From Buddleja alternifolia (Eukaryota; Streptophyta; Magnoliopsida; Lamiales; Scrophulariaceae), in the NCBI GenBank assembly GCA_019426215.1, contig CM033391.1:8110708-8174707 (forward strand): a DNA stretch of 64,000 bases, read 5' to 3'. Shown piece after piece: positions 49,101-61,989 of this stretch (its first letter is position 1; every line of letters starts with the position of its first letter). A program made the position numbers and the translations under genes. The notes under the pieces were generated by a model. That model was not told where the DNA came from. It worked only from the letters and a program-made list of their open reading frames with translations, and made no database searches.

Positions 49101-50155
49101 CAGAAACCTTGAAGGGCTCATTATCAGTTCTAAGCACAATTCCTGGTATAAAATGCAGCCAAAGTGGAAATCCCCTGTTCAGAAATTCAAGTACCCTCTC
49201 TTATATTAGCCATAATACATATAATAGTATAGATAATTAGGAAAAACTACAAAAATAAAAGCCACTATATATATAATTATCTATAATTTTTATGGGTTGC
49301 ATAGAACTACAAAATTAAGGAAAATTTTCAAAAATTAGATGCTCCATTTCCAAGAAAAATAGGAATTTTTTTTTCAAAAAAAAAAAAAACCTTGTAAAAA
49401 TATCTATTATTGTCTACAAAATACAGAAATATACGCATACCCATAGTTCCATTCCGCGCAAACATAAGGACCAATCCGAAGAAGAACAAACAACCCAGCC
49501 TCCTTGACCAATTTCACGAATTTCACCAAATCATTTCTTCCTTCAAAATTATACTGCAAAATTCCCTTTCACTCATCAGCATTCTTTTCCTCAATTTATA
49601 TATACATATTATATTTAATTAAACTAATGACTACTTTTGTTCTAAAAAGTTTTTGACATTTAGGAACAGAAAAGTGAAAAGGGTTTCTTTCTTTAACCCC
49701 TTTTTCCACAACTTTCCCTTTCTCCCAAAAAACAGATGACCCATATAATGAAGTAAAGAATAGTCATATATTCATATTCAGAAAACAAATCAATTAAAAT
49801 ATTGAAAAAATTAACCTCGCCACGAACTGGTTCATGCATATTCCAGAAAACATATGTTTCTATCACATCCAATCCTCCATCCTTCGATTTCTGTATCAAG
49901 TCTGGCCACATCTACATTCACAATTCAAAAATTATTAGATACAAAAATTGTATCTATGATATATATACACACACAAATATATGTACTGACCTCAGGAGTG
50001 CTGCGGGGGTAATGAATAGAACCAGACACCAGAACCCTCCTCTTGCCGTCGATCACCAGCGCGCGGTGATCGTACGTCACATTGGCGCCAAAACAAAACG
50101 GCGTCGTAAAACCCAACACCAACACCACCCCCATTATTATTGCTCCGCCTCTCAT
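43185..50155 (-). CDS. BGAL8: Beta-galactosidase, GH35, BGAL8 orthologue type (gene C)
   Basis: Nineteen exons: 49991-50155, 49816-49911, 49441-49553, 49108-49174, 48918-49010, 48703-48846, 48326-48414, 47979-48084, 47801-47888, 47528-47646, 47124-47288, 46350-46552, 46159-46268, 45656-45765, 45460-45573, 45223-45324, 44405-44616, 43368-43704, 43185-43292; 846 codons plus TGA, all GT/AG and in phase. Signal peptide about 1-24, then [30 protein letters not shown] with acid/base Glu182; [10 protein letters not shown] with nucleophile Glu251; SUEL-type lectin domain about 765-846. Of the three it keeps the usual plant WTENW motif and matches BGAL8 best. Convergent with gene B. Exon 1 is more GC-rich than in A and B. 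The exact paralogue name is inferred from remembered family features. Confidence 0.95.
44851..45189 (+). mobile_element. Solo LTR in intron 16 of gene C, 339 bp
   Basis: Starts TGTTGTGATATG and ends GAGTTGTCA, with a U5-like segment containing CTCCCGTGGATGTAGGC and GCCGAACCACG typical of plant LTRs. Flanks are GAACA (44846-44850) and AAACA (45190-45194), 4 of 5 matching. Opposite orientation to gene C; explains why intron 16 is 606 bp. Confidence 0.72.
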
Positions 50156-50401
50156 TTTCCGTTTCAGTAATTATTTATTGCTTGTAATTACGCTTATAAG
50201 CAGAAAAAAAAGCACTTATTTTGTTACTTTAAGCACTTATTTTGTTTTCGCTTTGGGACTTGGGTTTTCTTAATCTTGAATTAAAGAGAATCTGTTTAAT
50301 AGGAAGGAATTGTTGTTGTTGTTTGCTTAACTGAAAACAGTTTTAGGAAGGGAAGATAACTATCGTACGCCGGTGGCGGACACGCCACCTCTTTCTTTAG
50401 T

Positions 50402-50407
50402 CACGTG
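50402..50407. promoter_or_regulatory. G-box upstream of gene C
   Basis: CACGTG followed by ACG in the locally GC-rich leader region, a bZIP/bHLH-type site; no such site was noticed close upstream of A or B. Confidence 0.4.
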
Positions 50408-50487
50408 ACGCTTATCGTCGTCCGTCCTCTTCCTCGTCCTCTTTCGTTAAGGTTGCTAATGTGCGCGAGAGAGTGACAATGTTGGAG

Positions 50488-50494
50488 TTTTATA
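50488..50494 (-). promoter_or_regulatory. Putative TATA box of gene C
   Basis: TATAAAA on the minus strand, 333 bp upstream of the ATG, implying a 5' leader of about 300 nt. A weaker TATAAG lies nearer, at about 50187-50192. The start site is not determined. Confidence 0.4.
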
Positions 50495-50599
50495 GAGGGA
50501 ATTAAATGAAGTGCGTATCTTTGTCCGTTTCTTTCTTTTTTTAATTATATTATTTATTTATTTGGGGTTTAGTTTTTCTTTTTCGCTGCTTTATTATAA

Positions 50600-50839
50600 G
50601 GGAAAATACACACAGGCCCAGCCACTTATGTAATTATTAAAACTCTTTTGGTCAAGTATTGAAAATTACACACATTTCTGAATTGGTCTATTTGATAATT
50701 TTACAAGGATAAATTTATAAGAATTTTTAAACACGGGTTCAATTATCAAAAAAAAATTAAAACAAAAATGTGTGTTAATAATTTTCAATAAATGATGCTA
50801 AATTTTGATAATTACTGATAGTTCGCCCATAATTTCCCC
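50600..50839. mobile_element. MULE-type MITE, 240 bp
   Basis: Perfect 9-bp target duplication TTATTATAA (50591-50599 and 50840-50848), the length made by Mutator-like transposases. Termini GGGAAAATACAC and, inverted, GGGGAAATTATG are only weakly inverted. Lies just upstream of gene C. Confidence 0.85.
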
Positions 50840-50848
50840 TTATTATAA

Positions 50849-51222
50849 TTAAATGCTAAGATAGGCTCGAAACACAAACACAATGACAAGTGTGCCCACT
50901 GCCCACGGATTTTAGCATAAATTATACTGTCAATAATTAGCAAACCTACTATTCCAAGTTCCTATACCATGCACGGATATTGATATGGCAACACTAATAT
51001 ATACTTTTTGTTTGCTTGTATATTATCAAGGGTGTTCCTCAATCGAATGTCGGACACTAATTCTTTTGAGGTTGGAAGATTACCGAAGTGGGTACAATTT
51101 CTCCCAACAAAGTCTTTTTTATACACATATCCAGTGATCAAACCATGGACAACAATACTTAAAAGACCCAACTATCTACCAACTTTGTTAGACATTGTTG
51201 GTGGCAACACTAATATTCCCTA
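50849..51222. other. Spacer with decayed dispersed repeat
   Basis: 51040-51130 partly resembles 26865-26960. No coding signal. Confidence 0.4.
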
Positions 51223-51225
51223 TTA

Positions 51226-52098
51226 GACCATCTCCAACCCACTTTATATTTGAGTTGGAAATAGTATATATGATGTGAGTTGGCACTCCAATTCACACCA
51301 TTTTTAACACCAAATTTGGTGCAATTGTGATGTTGGACGCTATATTTGGCGTAAAACTTCACTTTTGCACCAAATTTGGTGCAAGTCCTCTTTTTCTTTA
51401 TTTCGTTGCATTTTAGTTTTTGTATTATTTTTCTTTTGCAATTTAGTCCTTAAAACTTTATGAAGTTATAATTATGTCCAGTAAATGCTATTTTTATTCA
51501 ATTATATATGATTTCACTTTATATTTAACAAAAAATAAAAATTTATATTAAAAACTTGTACAAAATGCATATTTCATAAATTTAAAAAAAAATTGAAATA
51601 TTTATATAAACATAGAGTAATATTAAAAATTACACTATTCTAATACAAAATAACTAATATAATAAGACATTGAGAAATTAGACAAATAATAACAACTTAA
51701 TATTCTGGCATTTCACTTTCTTCTCCACCAATATTATTAAAATATTGGACAAAAATGTTAGATGAATGTTGAAATAATTTTATGAAATACCAAATAGATT
51801 TAAACTAAGTTTTAATTATTTATTATTATTAAATAATAAAATGTATGTTAATTGTGAATTTTATTTAATACCACGAAGTAACAAAAAAGAAATTGGATGA
51901 ATATGAAAAAGAACTTGAAGTTTGGGTGTTATTTGTGAAATAGAGACAATAGCATAATAAAAGATGTAACAAAGAATATTTTAGAGAATATTCTTTTTGG
52001 TGTTAAAATTAGAGTTAAATGTTGGAGTAAATTTACTGTATAACATTAAAATGGTGCAAAAGTTGCACCACTTTTTTATCTATGGGTTGGAGATGCTC
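51226..52098. mobile_element. PIF/Harbinger-like MITE, 873 bp
   Basis: Termini GACCATCTCCAACCCA and, inverted, GAGCATCTCCAACCCA; TTA duplication at 51223-51225 and 52099-52101. Inner sub-terminal motif TTTGGTGCAA and variants occur at both ends. Confidence 0.9.
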
Positions 52099-52101
52099 TT
52101 A

Positions 52102-53782
52102 TGTAATCATACCTTTAAGAAGGATTTGACATAGTATTGCATTAACGCAAAATTTTGTCCAAATCAAGCTCAATTGATTCCAAATATAATTTATAAAAGG
52201 AATGAATTACACTCATTATATAATTGATCAATCACTTTGTAAATTATATTTGGGATCTGCTGAACACGTTCCAGACAAGAATTTTCCTTGCACTATTAAA
52301 GGATGTGATATTTGTAGAATATAGTTTTATCATATATGTCCACACTCCGCGTGATGTGTTCAAAAATAAAAGGCCAAAGAAAAAATCTGTATATCATAAT
52401 TAAAGCATATTCCAGTCATGATTCATGAACTTGGCGAAAGTACCATTACTCACAAAGTCACAATAAATGTGATTGCATTTCGTTAATACATGGTGAAAAC
52501 AGTAGTGGATGGAAAAATTAGCAAAACAAGAAGAAACATTAACGCTTTGTTTTGTTCAAGAAAATTGTAAGGAAAATGAAAAAAACAAGAAAAATTATTT
52601 CTCACTTTTGGTTACTAAAGAAAATGAAAAGAAAAAAAAAGAAGATAAAATCTAATATTAATTTGAGACAATATATTTTCTTCATCATTTGGTGAGGAAA
52701 AAGGTGGGAAAAGGAAAATAATTTTTCTTGTGTTATCTTTTCCTATCCCTGTCAATTATGAAAAATGGAAAGAAAGAGGAATGGGTGGTAAAATAGGTGA
52801 ATGATAGGATAAATGACAAAAATAATGGTAATGAGGATATGAACGAAGAAAAAGAAATCACAAGGAAAAAAAAGAAACACGAGATAGATGCAGCGGGGCT
52901 GAGAACTCGAACATTTAGTAGTAGTTTTAATGAAATCAAAATGTGTTAATTCATTAATTTGATGTGTTTTAATACTAAAAATAAATAAAATCCGGTTAAT
53001 TAGAAGACAAAGGAAAGAAAAAAAAAGGTCATATTACGACAAATTTGCTATAAGATTAGAAGTATTCCCATAAATTGCACCCGAAAAATTATATGGTAGG
53101 TGACAGAATTCGATGTTTTAGAGTCGATTATAGTCGGCAGAAATTTAGGATCGGGCACTATCCAAGATTATACGATTAGAATGGCATTTAGATTCAACTG
53201 TTGACATATATATTTTAAAAAATCAAGTCTTACGTAGCTCATATATTATGATATGGTGATTTATTGAATCGTAATGCAAGGTGATTACTTGAGCTCCAAT
53301 TTAGAGGAAATTGCTTAGAATCTAGGGTTGAATAAGATGCTTGATAGCATACTCTGAAGTGCAAAGCCACAAATGTGATATATGTGCTATGCTTAAAGTC
53401 ATAACATCGGATTTTAGAGTCAGGATCCACCTGAGCCAAACAAAATAAAGATTTATAGAGTATGATACACTCCATGCATATGAGAGGTTACGTATATTGG
53501 TAATTCAACATTTATGCCTAAATACCATATTAGTAGGAGTCAAGGAGATCGTCAGCAAGTAATTCATATATTGAAGTCCAAAAACGATTGCTCTCTGCCA
53601 AGGAGTCTTAATCAAATTATGCGTGTTAAAAAAATCGTTCAATCTGACTCACCTAACCAAATCGAGTCGATTCTTCCATAAATTGTTGGGTTGTAGGTTT
53701 TTTTACTGATAGTGACAAATACTTTTGAAACTTGCCATTTTCGAGGGCAACAATCACAAACTACCTCACCCGCATCCAACTC

Positions 53783-53826
<44 letters not shown>

Positions 53827-56538
53827 GCACACATAAGATATATAATGTATATGTGATTTATTCATGTACTACATTTGTATTTGCTTTGTACTTTTTCTCA
53901 AATTAATATTCGAAATCTGGAACCATTACAAATCATGTTAATATCATAATTTTTGCTATTTATTTGAATAACATAAAATTATTAAATACTTAAACCCACC
54001 AACCTGGTCGTGCAAATAATCCATCCCGCCCTTTTTGAACACTTGGTTTGATAATATAATTGTTTAGTTTCGAGTAAATTTTATATCAATCGGTACACAT
54101 AGAGTTGAGTTGAATTTTATATATGAAACCGTCTGAACCTAACCATATACAAACCTATATTTGATATTAATTCTAATTTGGTTAAATTTGATCTTTCATC
54201 TAAGTCAAATATGATGGTCAGATAATTGTGTTTCTCGTTTTCATATTAGGTTTGCATTAGAATTGGGACGTAAAACAATGCTTTTAGCTTATTGGATTAA
54301 TAAAAAACATATCATTTTGATATATCAAAGTAGAAAAGAGATAAAATATTTACGAGTAATATAATATAAGATTCAGTAAGCAATATTTATTAACGATCAA
54401 GAACCGTTTTACACTTAATACAATTGAATGAATTTATTAAATTAACATTTTAAATTTGATTCGGTATATTGTAAAACTACGAGGAACTAATTTATTGGAC
54501 CATAAATTCGAGTAATTGATATGCCATCTATGAGATAAAGAGTTACATGGTCCGATTGAATGTTAAATAATTGATTTTCAAGAAAACAAATGACAAATAT
54601 TTATTTAAGAGTGTAGAAAAATTGTCAAAAGTGTAACGATAACTTTTGATGTGATGTTTTTTTTTTTTTTTGAATTATTCGTATGGATGAGTTTGATATG
54701 AATGAATCTTTGTTTTACAAGAAAAATTAGATATATCAATAAGTTAAATGCATTGGTTAATGCAACCAAAAATTGGCAAAATAAGATTTATTTTGCCCCA
54801 TACGTCATTCTGAATCAAGGTATATGCGATTATTTGTATGCCCGATGTTGAGATATTGGCAGATAAAAACTTTTAATTATTGGATGAACTATCTAATCAT
54901 AAATAGTAAAAGATTTGATTTTTCAGAAAAAATGTAAGAGAAATACCAATCAAACACATTTTTTTAAAAAAGGAAAGCAAAAAAAATGTTAGAGAATATT
55001 TACTATAGCAAGTTTGTGAGATTATTGCTAGTGTCCAACATCCACATTCTTTTCTAGTGAAATTTTCCTACAAAACACGAAAAAGTTGAAATGAGCTAGG
55101 ATGCCATCCAATTAGACATGTAAACTTCAGAGTCAAATCTTCAGTTCTCAATCGACACTATATACTATAAAAAATAGAATGTGTCGTTATATACGTAAAG
55201 GCAAAATACAATACACTGTCTGTGATGAAACGATAAATTAAAAAACTTTCTATGTAAATATATATCAGAAAGCCCCCTCCTTACAATTTTTAAAAGTATG
55301 CTCATTGCCTCGTCTGAGTGTGTTTCCTTACGAATTTTTCACGTGATGATAGAAATACCTTTATATTTTAAAGACATTTACATCGTCTTTTTGCTATTTT
55401 ATTTTATATTTGAGTTTCTATTTCTTTTTCTTCCTCCACTTACTTCTTAAAACACTAGCCTTAATACACCTTTTCTCCCACTCCACCGTCCAACCAACAG
55501 CCCTATCCACCACGAGTTTGCGGTTTGCCCTTTACCTTCCATGTCGCATCTAATTAATTATATTGATTCAAACATTTCATGGTTACAAGACTTGAGATTT
55601 TACACTATATATATATACATATTATATATATATATATATATAATTGTGTAATAAAAGACTATATATATATATATATAATTGTGTAATAAAAGACTAAAAG
55701 GAAGAAATAATTTGTTATTTCTTTAAAATTAAAATGATATTGGCCTAATCATTTGCATTAACCAACTTCCTAAGTCAATGGCAATATTTTTCTTATTTTA
55801 TTTTCTCCCATATTCTTCTCATTACCAACTTGATCGTCCAGCGATCAGTTCTTAACTTTTATTATATAGTAGGAATTTGAACTTTACTAATAATGTAAAG
55901 ATTGTTACATTATTGAATGACAACGACACCTAATGATAATTGAGACTTAATTTTCAAAGAGACCGTGATGATCAGATTGAGGTTGTATAGTCCCTCGATC
56001 TTTAACGAAATAAACATTTTGTGATAATTATGTTTATTAGAATATCCAAATTTTTATCCGACTTAACCATTATAAAAATGTCATCTCCATCCATTTTAAT
56101 TAAATTTTATAAAATATCAAATTGTGACATAGGTTATGAAAGCTTGACTCTCGTAGGAAATAAGTATCATATAGGCACATAGCAAAGATGGACTGGGTTT
56201 ATCATTAAACGCAGAAGAAATTTGCCTATCCACACATTCTAAATCTGACTAATCTACAAGCCTTCTTTATTGAATTATGAATATGCCTTCACCTTACTCG
56301 TCATGGTAGATCAGCTACCAAATCAATCCATCTTATTCGTAGGGGCGGATTAACTACCAGAGTAATTCACTTTAATATATGCACACCTTAAATCCATGGA
56401 GTTTAGGTGATAGTCCAAAGAAAAACAAGAAAGAGAGAGAACGTAAGGAGAGAGAAGAGAGTATGTTTCGATAAGATAATCAGATACGTGATATCACTAA
56501 TTGATATTTGGGAAAATTCATCTTACTTAAGATATTTC
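52102..56538. other. Gene-free AT-rich region with microsatellites
   Basis: No coding signal. Contains an (AT)n tract at about 53788-53818 and, near 55606-55696, AT tracts within a duplicated unit ending AATTGTGTAATAAAAGACT. Nothing else assignable was seen. Confidence 0.5.
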
Positions 56539-56546
56539 TTTATCAG

Positions 56547-57321
56547 TAGGGGTGTACATAAACCCGTCAAACCCGCCCGAATAGCTCAATCCGAGTCGAT
56601 CCACCCGAAAACCGCCGGTTTAGAATTATTAAATAATGGTGACGGGTTGAAAATATTGCAACTCGCAACTTTCGGGTCGGGTGGTGGGTTTAATAATTGT
56701 AACTCGCCTAACCCGCAACCCGACTGCTAATCATTTATATTACAAGTATAAGTATATATAATTAAAGCTTAACATTAAACTTTGAAAACTATATATGCAT
56801 ATATACTCTCTAATAAAAATGGTTTATTCATATTCATGTAACATATTTTATTTTTTATTTGAGCAAATAAATTAACTCGTTTGAACACTTGTTTTCATTT
56901 GATTTGAACGAAAAATTTATATGTATATGTATATTTTGATGATAAATTTACAAAAAATATTAATTTTATTAATATTTTAGAGTTTTTCACTCATTAGAAA
57001 TCATGGTAATATGAATTTTATTTAATAACACTACTTATTGTGTATTTTTCATCAACTCAATTTTTTTTAGTTAAATGTACAAAAAGTATAATAATTAATT
57101 TCTTACTTACTACTTATAACTAAAATTAAGTTGTAAAAATTATAACTATAATTTGATAACCCGTCAACCCGCCAGTTAAAACATTAAATCCGACCGACCC
57201 GAACCGCTCGATTTGAAAAGATAATCATGTATTTTCGGTTTGATATTTTGTCAACCCACACATATTGGGTCGGATTAATTTTTTTTGTAAAATCGCTCGA
57301 ATCAAATCGTGTACACCCCTA
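56547..57321. mobile_element. hAT-type MITE, 775 bp
   Basis: Ends TAGGGGTGTACA and TGTACACCCCTA with a perfect 8-bp duplication TTTATCAG (56539-56546 and 57322-57329). Interior near both ends is rich in ACCCGCC/GGGTCGG. Same end type as 2655-3374. Confidence 0.94.
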
Positions 57322-57329
57322 TTTATCAG

Positions 57330-57751
57330 TATAGACTTATATTCCAATTACAATCGAAATCATCTCAATCCAATTAAATATGAATGTCAATTCGGTGAAT
57401 AGTCCTCACCGATTTAATTTCCAACAACTTTAACGGGTGGCTGCAATCACTTTATTTTTGGTCGGTGAGTACTGAGTACTATGATTATTGTCACTCACTA
57501 TTGCCCTGTCACTACCTCAACAATTGTGCAATTAATCATCCATTACACAATTCTCCAAGTATTGGTTCTGTTGAAATATTTCATGTTGGTGGGTCTGCCC
57601 CCCCCCACCCCACACCCCCACCCCCACCCCCCAACCTTTTGGTGGTTTTTGTGAAAAATAAAATAAAAAATACACGATTCTAGTTAGGTTTGGCATTTTA
57701 CAAATATTTAGGCACAAAGCACTCATCGAGTGACTTAGACATATTATTTTC
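57330..57751. other. Spacer with a C-rich tract
   Basis: 57597-57634 is a run of C-blocks (five or more C each) separated by A, so the minus strand carries multiple G-runs. No coding signal. Confidence 0.6.
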
Positions 57752-57759
57752 TCTTCAGG

Positions 57760-58112
57760 CAATGACGGAGTCAGGGGCTAGAGGGTGCTGCCGCTCCCTC
57801 TTAATTTTTTTTTATTTTTATTATTCATAAAATTTTTAAAATATTCATTTTCACCCCTCTTCACATTTTTTTTCATTAATACCCATATAATTTTCAAAAT
57901 ATTTATTTTCGCCCCATCCATGACATAATTATCCTCTATATTATTCAAATTTATTGTAATTGAACCTAATTTCTTATTAGATTTTCTCCCATAAATATAG
58001 CGTAACGTACCGCACTTGAATCCTTCATCTATTTGGCAAAAAAAAATAAAAATGTATAGCTATATCACAACAATCTCGCTTGCTTTCGCTAAAAATTCTG
58101 GCTCCGTCCCTG
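57760..58112. mobile_element. hAT-type MITE, 353 bp
   Basis: Termini CAATGACGGAGTCAG and, inverted, CAGGGACGGAGCCAG; perfect 8-bp duplication TCTTCAGG at 57752-57759 and 58113-58120. Confidence 0.9.
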
Positions 58113-58120
58113 TCTTCAGG

Positions 58121-59432
58121 GATATATCTTGGCTTTACTACTTGAGTTGGACATCGTAGGCTGTATTGCAATATATAATTTGAGTTCTATGAAATATTAC
58201 CTATATTTTTGTGAAGCAATATTAAAAAATAAACCTAAAGATAGGGATTACATTACTATATCCAATTTCATATTTGTGGACCAACAATCGTCATAAGGTC
58301 CATGACAAGAGTCACATTCAAATTGCCGTGTGAAGTAGAATAATAAGGCACAATGACATGGACCTCCCCAAAATATGAATAATTGACATTAAGAACCGCC
58401 GTGTTTGTTGATATGTTAATGTGAACCTCTTCTTTAACTTTTTCATTAAATATATTATTAATGACTATAATACCCTTCACGATTTATTGGTGATACTTTG
58501 AATTTTGTTTTTTTGTTCAAGTAAGTTAACCAACATTCACGGAAATAAATATATGTTGGTTGTGCTACTTTTTAACTAGGATTATATTCCATCTAAGTTA
58601 TCATACTTATCTTTGACTACAAGATAGTTACATGTTAATTTTTTATACCACATGTTTAGTAATATACAAGGCATTTGTAAGTTTCATTGTAATATCATTT
58701 TTTCTTTAAGAAATTATATCTATTAAGTTCGAAAAAAGGTGTTTTTTTATTTATTTAATCAGCATATTTGGATAAAGAGGATTGTGGATTTATGGTGTTT
58801 GAAGTACAATGTTCAATCGAGTTAAATTTAATATATTAAAGTAGAAATTTTTTGGATCACAACATGTCCACGATAAAATAAGGGGACATTTTTCGAATAA
58901 TTTAAGGTTTAGGAATTTTTGAATATATTGGTACAAGTTTTTAATTTTGCATGCTCTTATTTATTTATTTTACTATATTATTTAAAGATAGATTGACAAT
59001 TTTTCATTCTTTTTTTTTTGTGGTAATCGACAATTTTTCATTCACTGACATATTCTTTAGTAAATTCTGACCTTTTACCTAAAAAGTGGAGGAGAATTTA
59101 GTCTTAATTAGTAAACTTAACGAAAGATTTAAAGGACGAGTTGTTCGTGTCAATATACTAAACATTAAGTGTGAGGACGTCAAATATTTATAATTTAGGG
59201 GAGATAAATGTAATTTTCCTGATAATGCTAGATTTAGATAAGAATATAGACATATATATATATATATATTTTAGGATTAATCCAATGTGTTTCCAGATGT
59301 CAATCTTTGACTCTTTTCCTTATGAGTTGGCACATCATTGGATTTTCATTATCTGTCAAGCGATACCTAAACATTATATTCCATCAAGAGAAATTGGCTA
59401 TTGAAAATTTGGTTGTCACTGGGAAGATTAAA
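58121..59432. other. Gene-free AT-rich spacer
   Basis: Short (AT)n at about 59249-59270. No coding signal or bounded element. Confidence 0.5.
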
Positions 59433-59885
59433 TCTTTTTTTTTTTTTTAAGAGAAACGGTAAATATATATTAAGCTACATCGGCCACAATCAAACCCAAA
59501 ATAACACCGGTTACAAACAAATGAGCACCACCTGCTAAACAACGAACAACACAAAAACTAGTTATAAACGAGACAGACAACAACTGAAAATCAAAAACGA
59601 AAGAACCCACAGAAGACATGTCTTCTGATGGTGAATTAATTTTTTGAAGGAGGGAAAGACAATCACCCTCGAGACCCACATAATTCCAACTTTGCAGATT
59701 CAACGTAGTAAGCCCATCTACACACCCCAATGCCCGGACAACAATCCCCACTCCAACACCTTTCGAATTAGGAAAAAGGGCTCTATCAAAGATAATTTTC
59801 ACCCACCCAATTGCTGGCGGAGACCAATACATGCAAGTTGACACGAACTCTTGTACCAATATATTCAAATCAAATCGAGCCTCGT
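59433..59885 (-). mobile_element. 5'-truncated LINE end with RNase H fragment and poly(A)
   Basis: The minus strand encodes a decayed plant RNase H-like (RVT_3) domain: WSPPAIGWVKI near its start, GVGIVVRALG, LEGDCLSLLQKINSPSED and a stop at 59470-59472. One stretch of the domain looks deleted (NLQSWNYV directly before LEGDC). About 20 nt after the stop comes a run of about 15 A (T on the plus strand near 59434-59449), as at a LINE 3' end. No target duplication found. Confidence 0.72.
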
Positions 59886-60998
59886 TTTATATTTTATTAT
59901 ACCAATTTATTATGTAAAATGATTTAAACCCAAATAAACTTTTAACAATTGATTTCGAGGTGGAGAAGGGAGAGTTTGATTTAACAATTTGATTGGTTAA
60001 GAAATGAATAACAAACACATAAATAAATTAAATTACCCAATTTAAGTAGTGTTTTGATTCATTTTGATCTAGTTCGAGTTTGTCCAGTTAATATGAAACG
60101 AAACTCAAAATGCAATTTTTCTTAACTTGATAATTAAGGATGCACACAAATTTGGAGAAAATTTTATTCAACCCCACTTCATTCATTTTCACCACTTATT
60201 GCAAATCCACAACTATTGATGATTCTAAACCACCATGTTAAATTTGACAATATTTCTAATTTGTCACTAGAGTCAATTGGTTAATCACAATTTAAGTGTC
60301 ATGGCAATCATTCTCGAGGGTGGGAAGAGTAGTTTAATCATCCAATCCACAAGGACCACAAAAGAACAATACGCGTGAACTTGGTTGATTGGGAGTTTTC
60401 CATTTTCACCATTTATTGTTTCCTTTTCAAGATTTGGAATCAATATCATGATTTGACTATGGTGGGAAGTGTCGAAATTCCTGTAAAATTGAAATTACTT
60501 TCACATCTCAATCGACCAAATTTGGTTTTGCAATAATTCTCCAGCAAAATATTATCCAGCTTGTATGATGTGGTATAACTTTGAGGTCGGGCAAAAAGTC
60601 GACAATTTAATACGATATTTCAGAAAACGAGTTCAGGAAGAACCAGGTTCAACCTACGACACGAAAATTGGCTAAATTTAAGGTCTTTAATTTGTGTCGT
60701 AAGTTGGTTCGAATGTGACCGGAGCTCGTTCGCCTAAACATTTGACAAAGTTGTTTAAATCCTTAATACCCTTACAGAGTATTTGACAAATTTTAAAAAG
60801 AAATATATATACATTATAAGAGTTTAGCCGCCTACTATTAAGCATATAGTAGAACCTCTTAAAAACTAAATTATGTTTTAAGATCTTAACATTCTTTTAT
60901 AGTTCCATCATAAAATTTCAAACTTTATTATTTATTAGCATCTTGTAGTTAGATCCATATATAGTTTTGTTATATTGAATTACTTCAACATCTTATTT

Positions 60999-61036
<38 letters not shown>

Positions 61037-61137
61037 AAAGTAACGTAAGAGAATGTACGATAAGATGCTTGAGGTAAAGCATAAACTTGGCCAAACTCCC
61101 TCGTTGTCGGTGTAATCATCATATATAGTAGGTGAGG

Positions 61138-61190
<53 letters not shown>

Positions 61191-61795
61191 CTTTTATTAA
61201 AATCTAGTTTATCCGCTATAACAGTTAATTATAGATTATGAAGATTCGTTTTCCTCACTAGATTTGAACAATCCGAATATGCGATGGGTAACCGTTCTGA
61301 ATTGTTTTTCATATTCTACTCTAGTACTTCACTTTTATTTGCAAATAGATACAACTTATCCTTAAAAATTTCAGATTTTGAAGGGGCAAAATATTAAACT
61401 TCTGTATCTTCAATTAATGATGTTCAATTATAATATTTAAATATTCGGTGAAGATAGAGACTCAAATTTTAGTGTGTCGATGGGGTTACGTTGATTAAAT
61501 AAGGCTATATATCTCAACGATCTTTAATGAAAAAAATATGACACATTAGATTCTTTTATATATGGATGGAACTCAAAATTTTGTTGAAGGTTTCTACTAA
61601 GGTTTCGTACGACATAGCATTTTCTTTGATTATAAAAAGCTTTATAATTATTTTTCATACGTAAAATGGATGGAGATTGAAAATGATTAGGTCATCTCTT
61701 CTTAAATGCAATTGAACAACTTCTTGTTTCAAACTGCAATATATCTATATATTAGTTTATATTGCATGAGAAGCAGCACATGACATCATTATAGG
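59886..61795. other. Gene-free AT-rich spacer with microsatellites
   Basis: (TA)n at about 60998-61036 and (TAA)n at 61138-61190. No coding signal. Confidence 0.55.
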
Positions 61796-61985
61796 TAGGG
61801 GTGGCAATTTGGATCCAAAGATATATTTTCAACTCAATCCATCTAGGTTTTAGTTGGGTTGGGTCCTAAGTTTTTTCTCTTTGGTTCCAACTGGGTTGGT
61901 TCTCACTTATTTTTGGGTCCAATTGGGTTTTAAGTTGGGCCCAATATAGGTCTAAACTGGGTCCAAATTGGGTCTAACTTAGTTT
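61796..61985 (+). mobile_element. Left end of a hAT-type MITE, right end not seen
   Basis: Begins TAGGGGTGGCAATTTGGATC, like the TAGGGGTG ends of the other hAT-type MITEs here, followed by GGGTCCAATTGGGTT-type repeats. No matching right end before the window ends; the minisatellite takes over at about 61990. Confidence 0.5.
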
Positions 61986-61989
61986 GAAA

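Noticed and set aside
52540..52910. Purine-rich block that might be a decayed MITE
   Set aside because: No convincing inverted termini or target duplication.
56407..56730. 107-codon open frame
   Set aside because: Crosses the boundary of a hAT-type MITE with a perfect target duplication.
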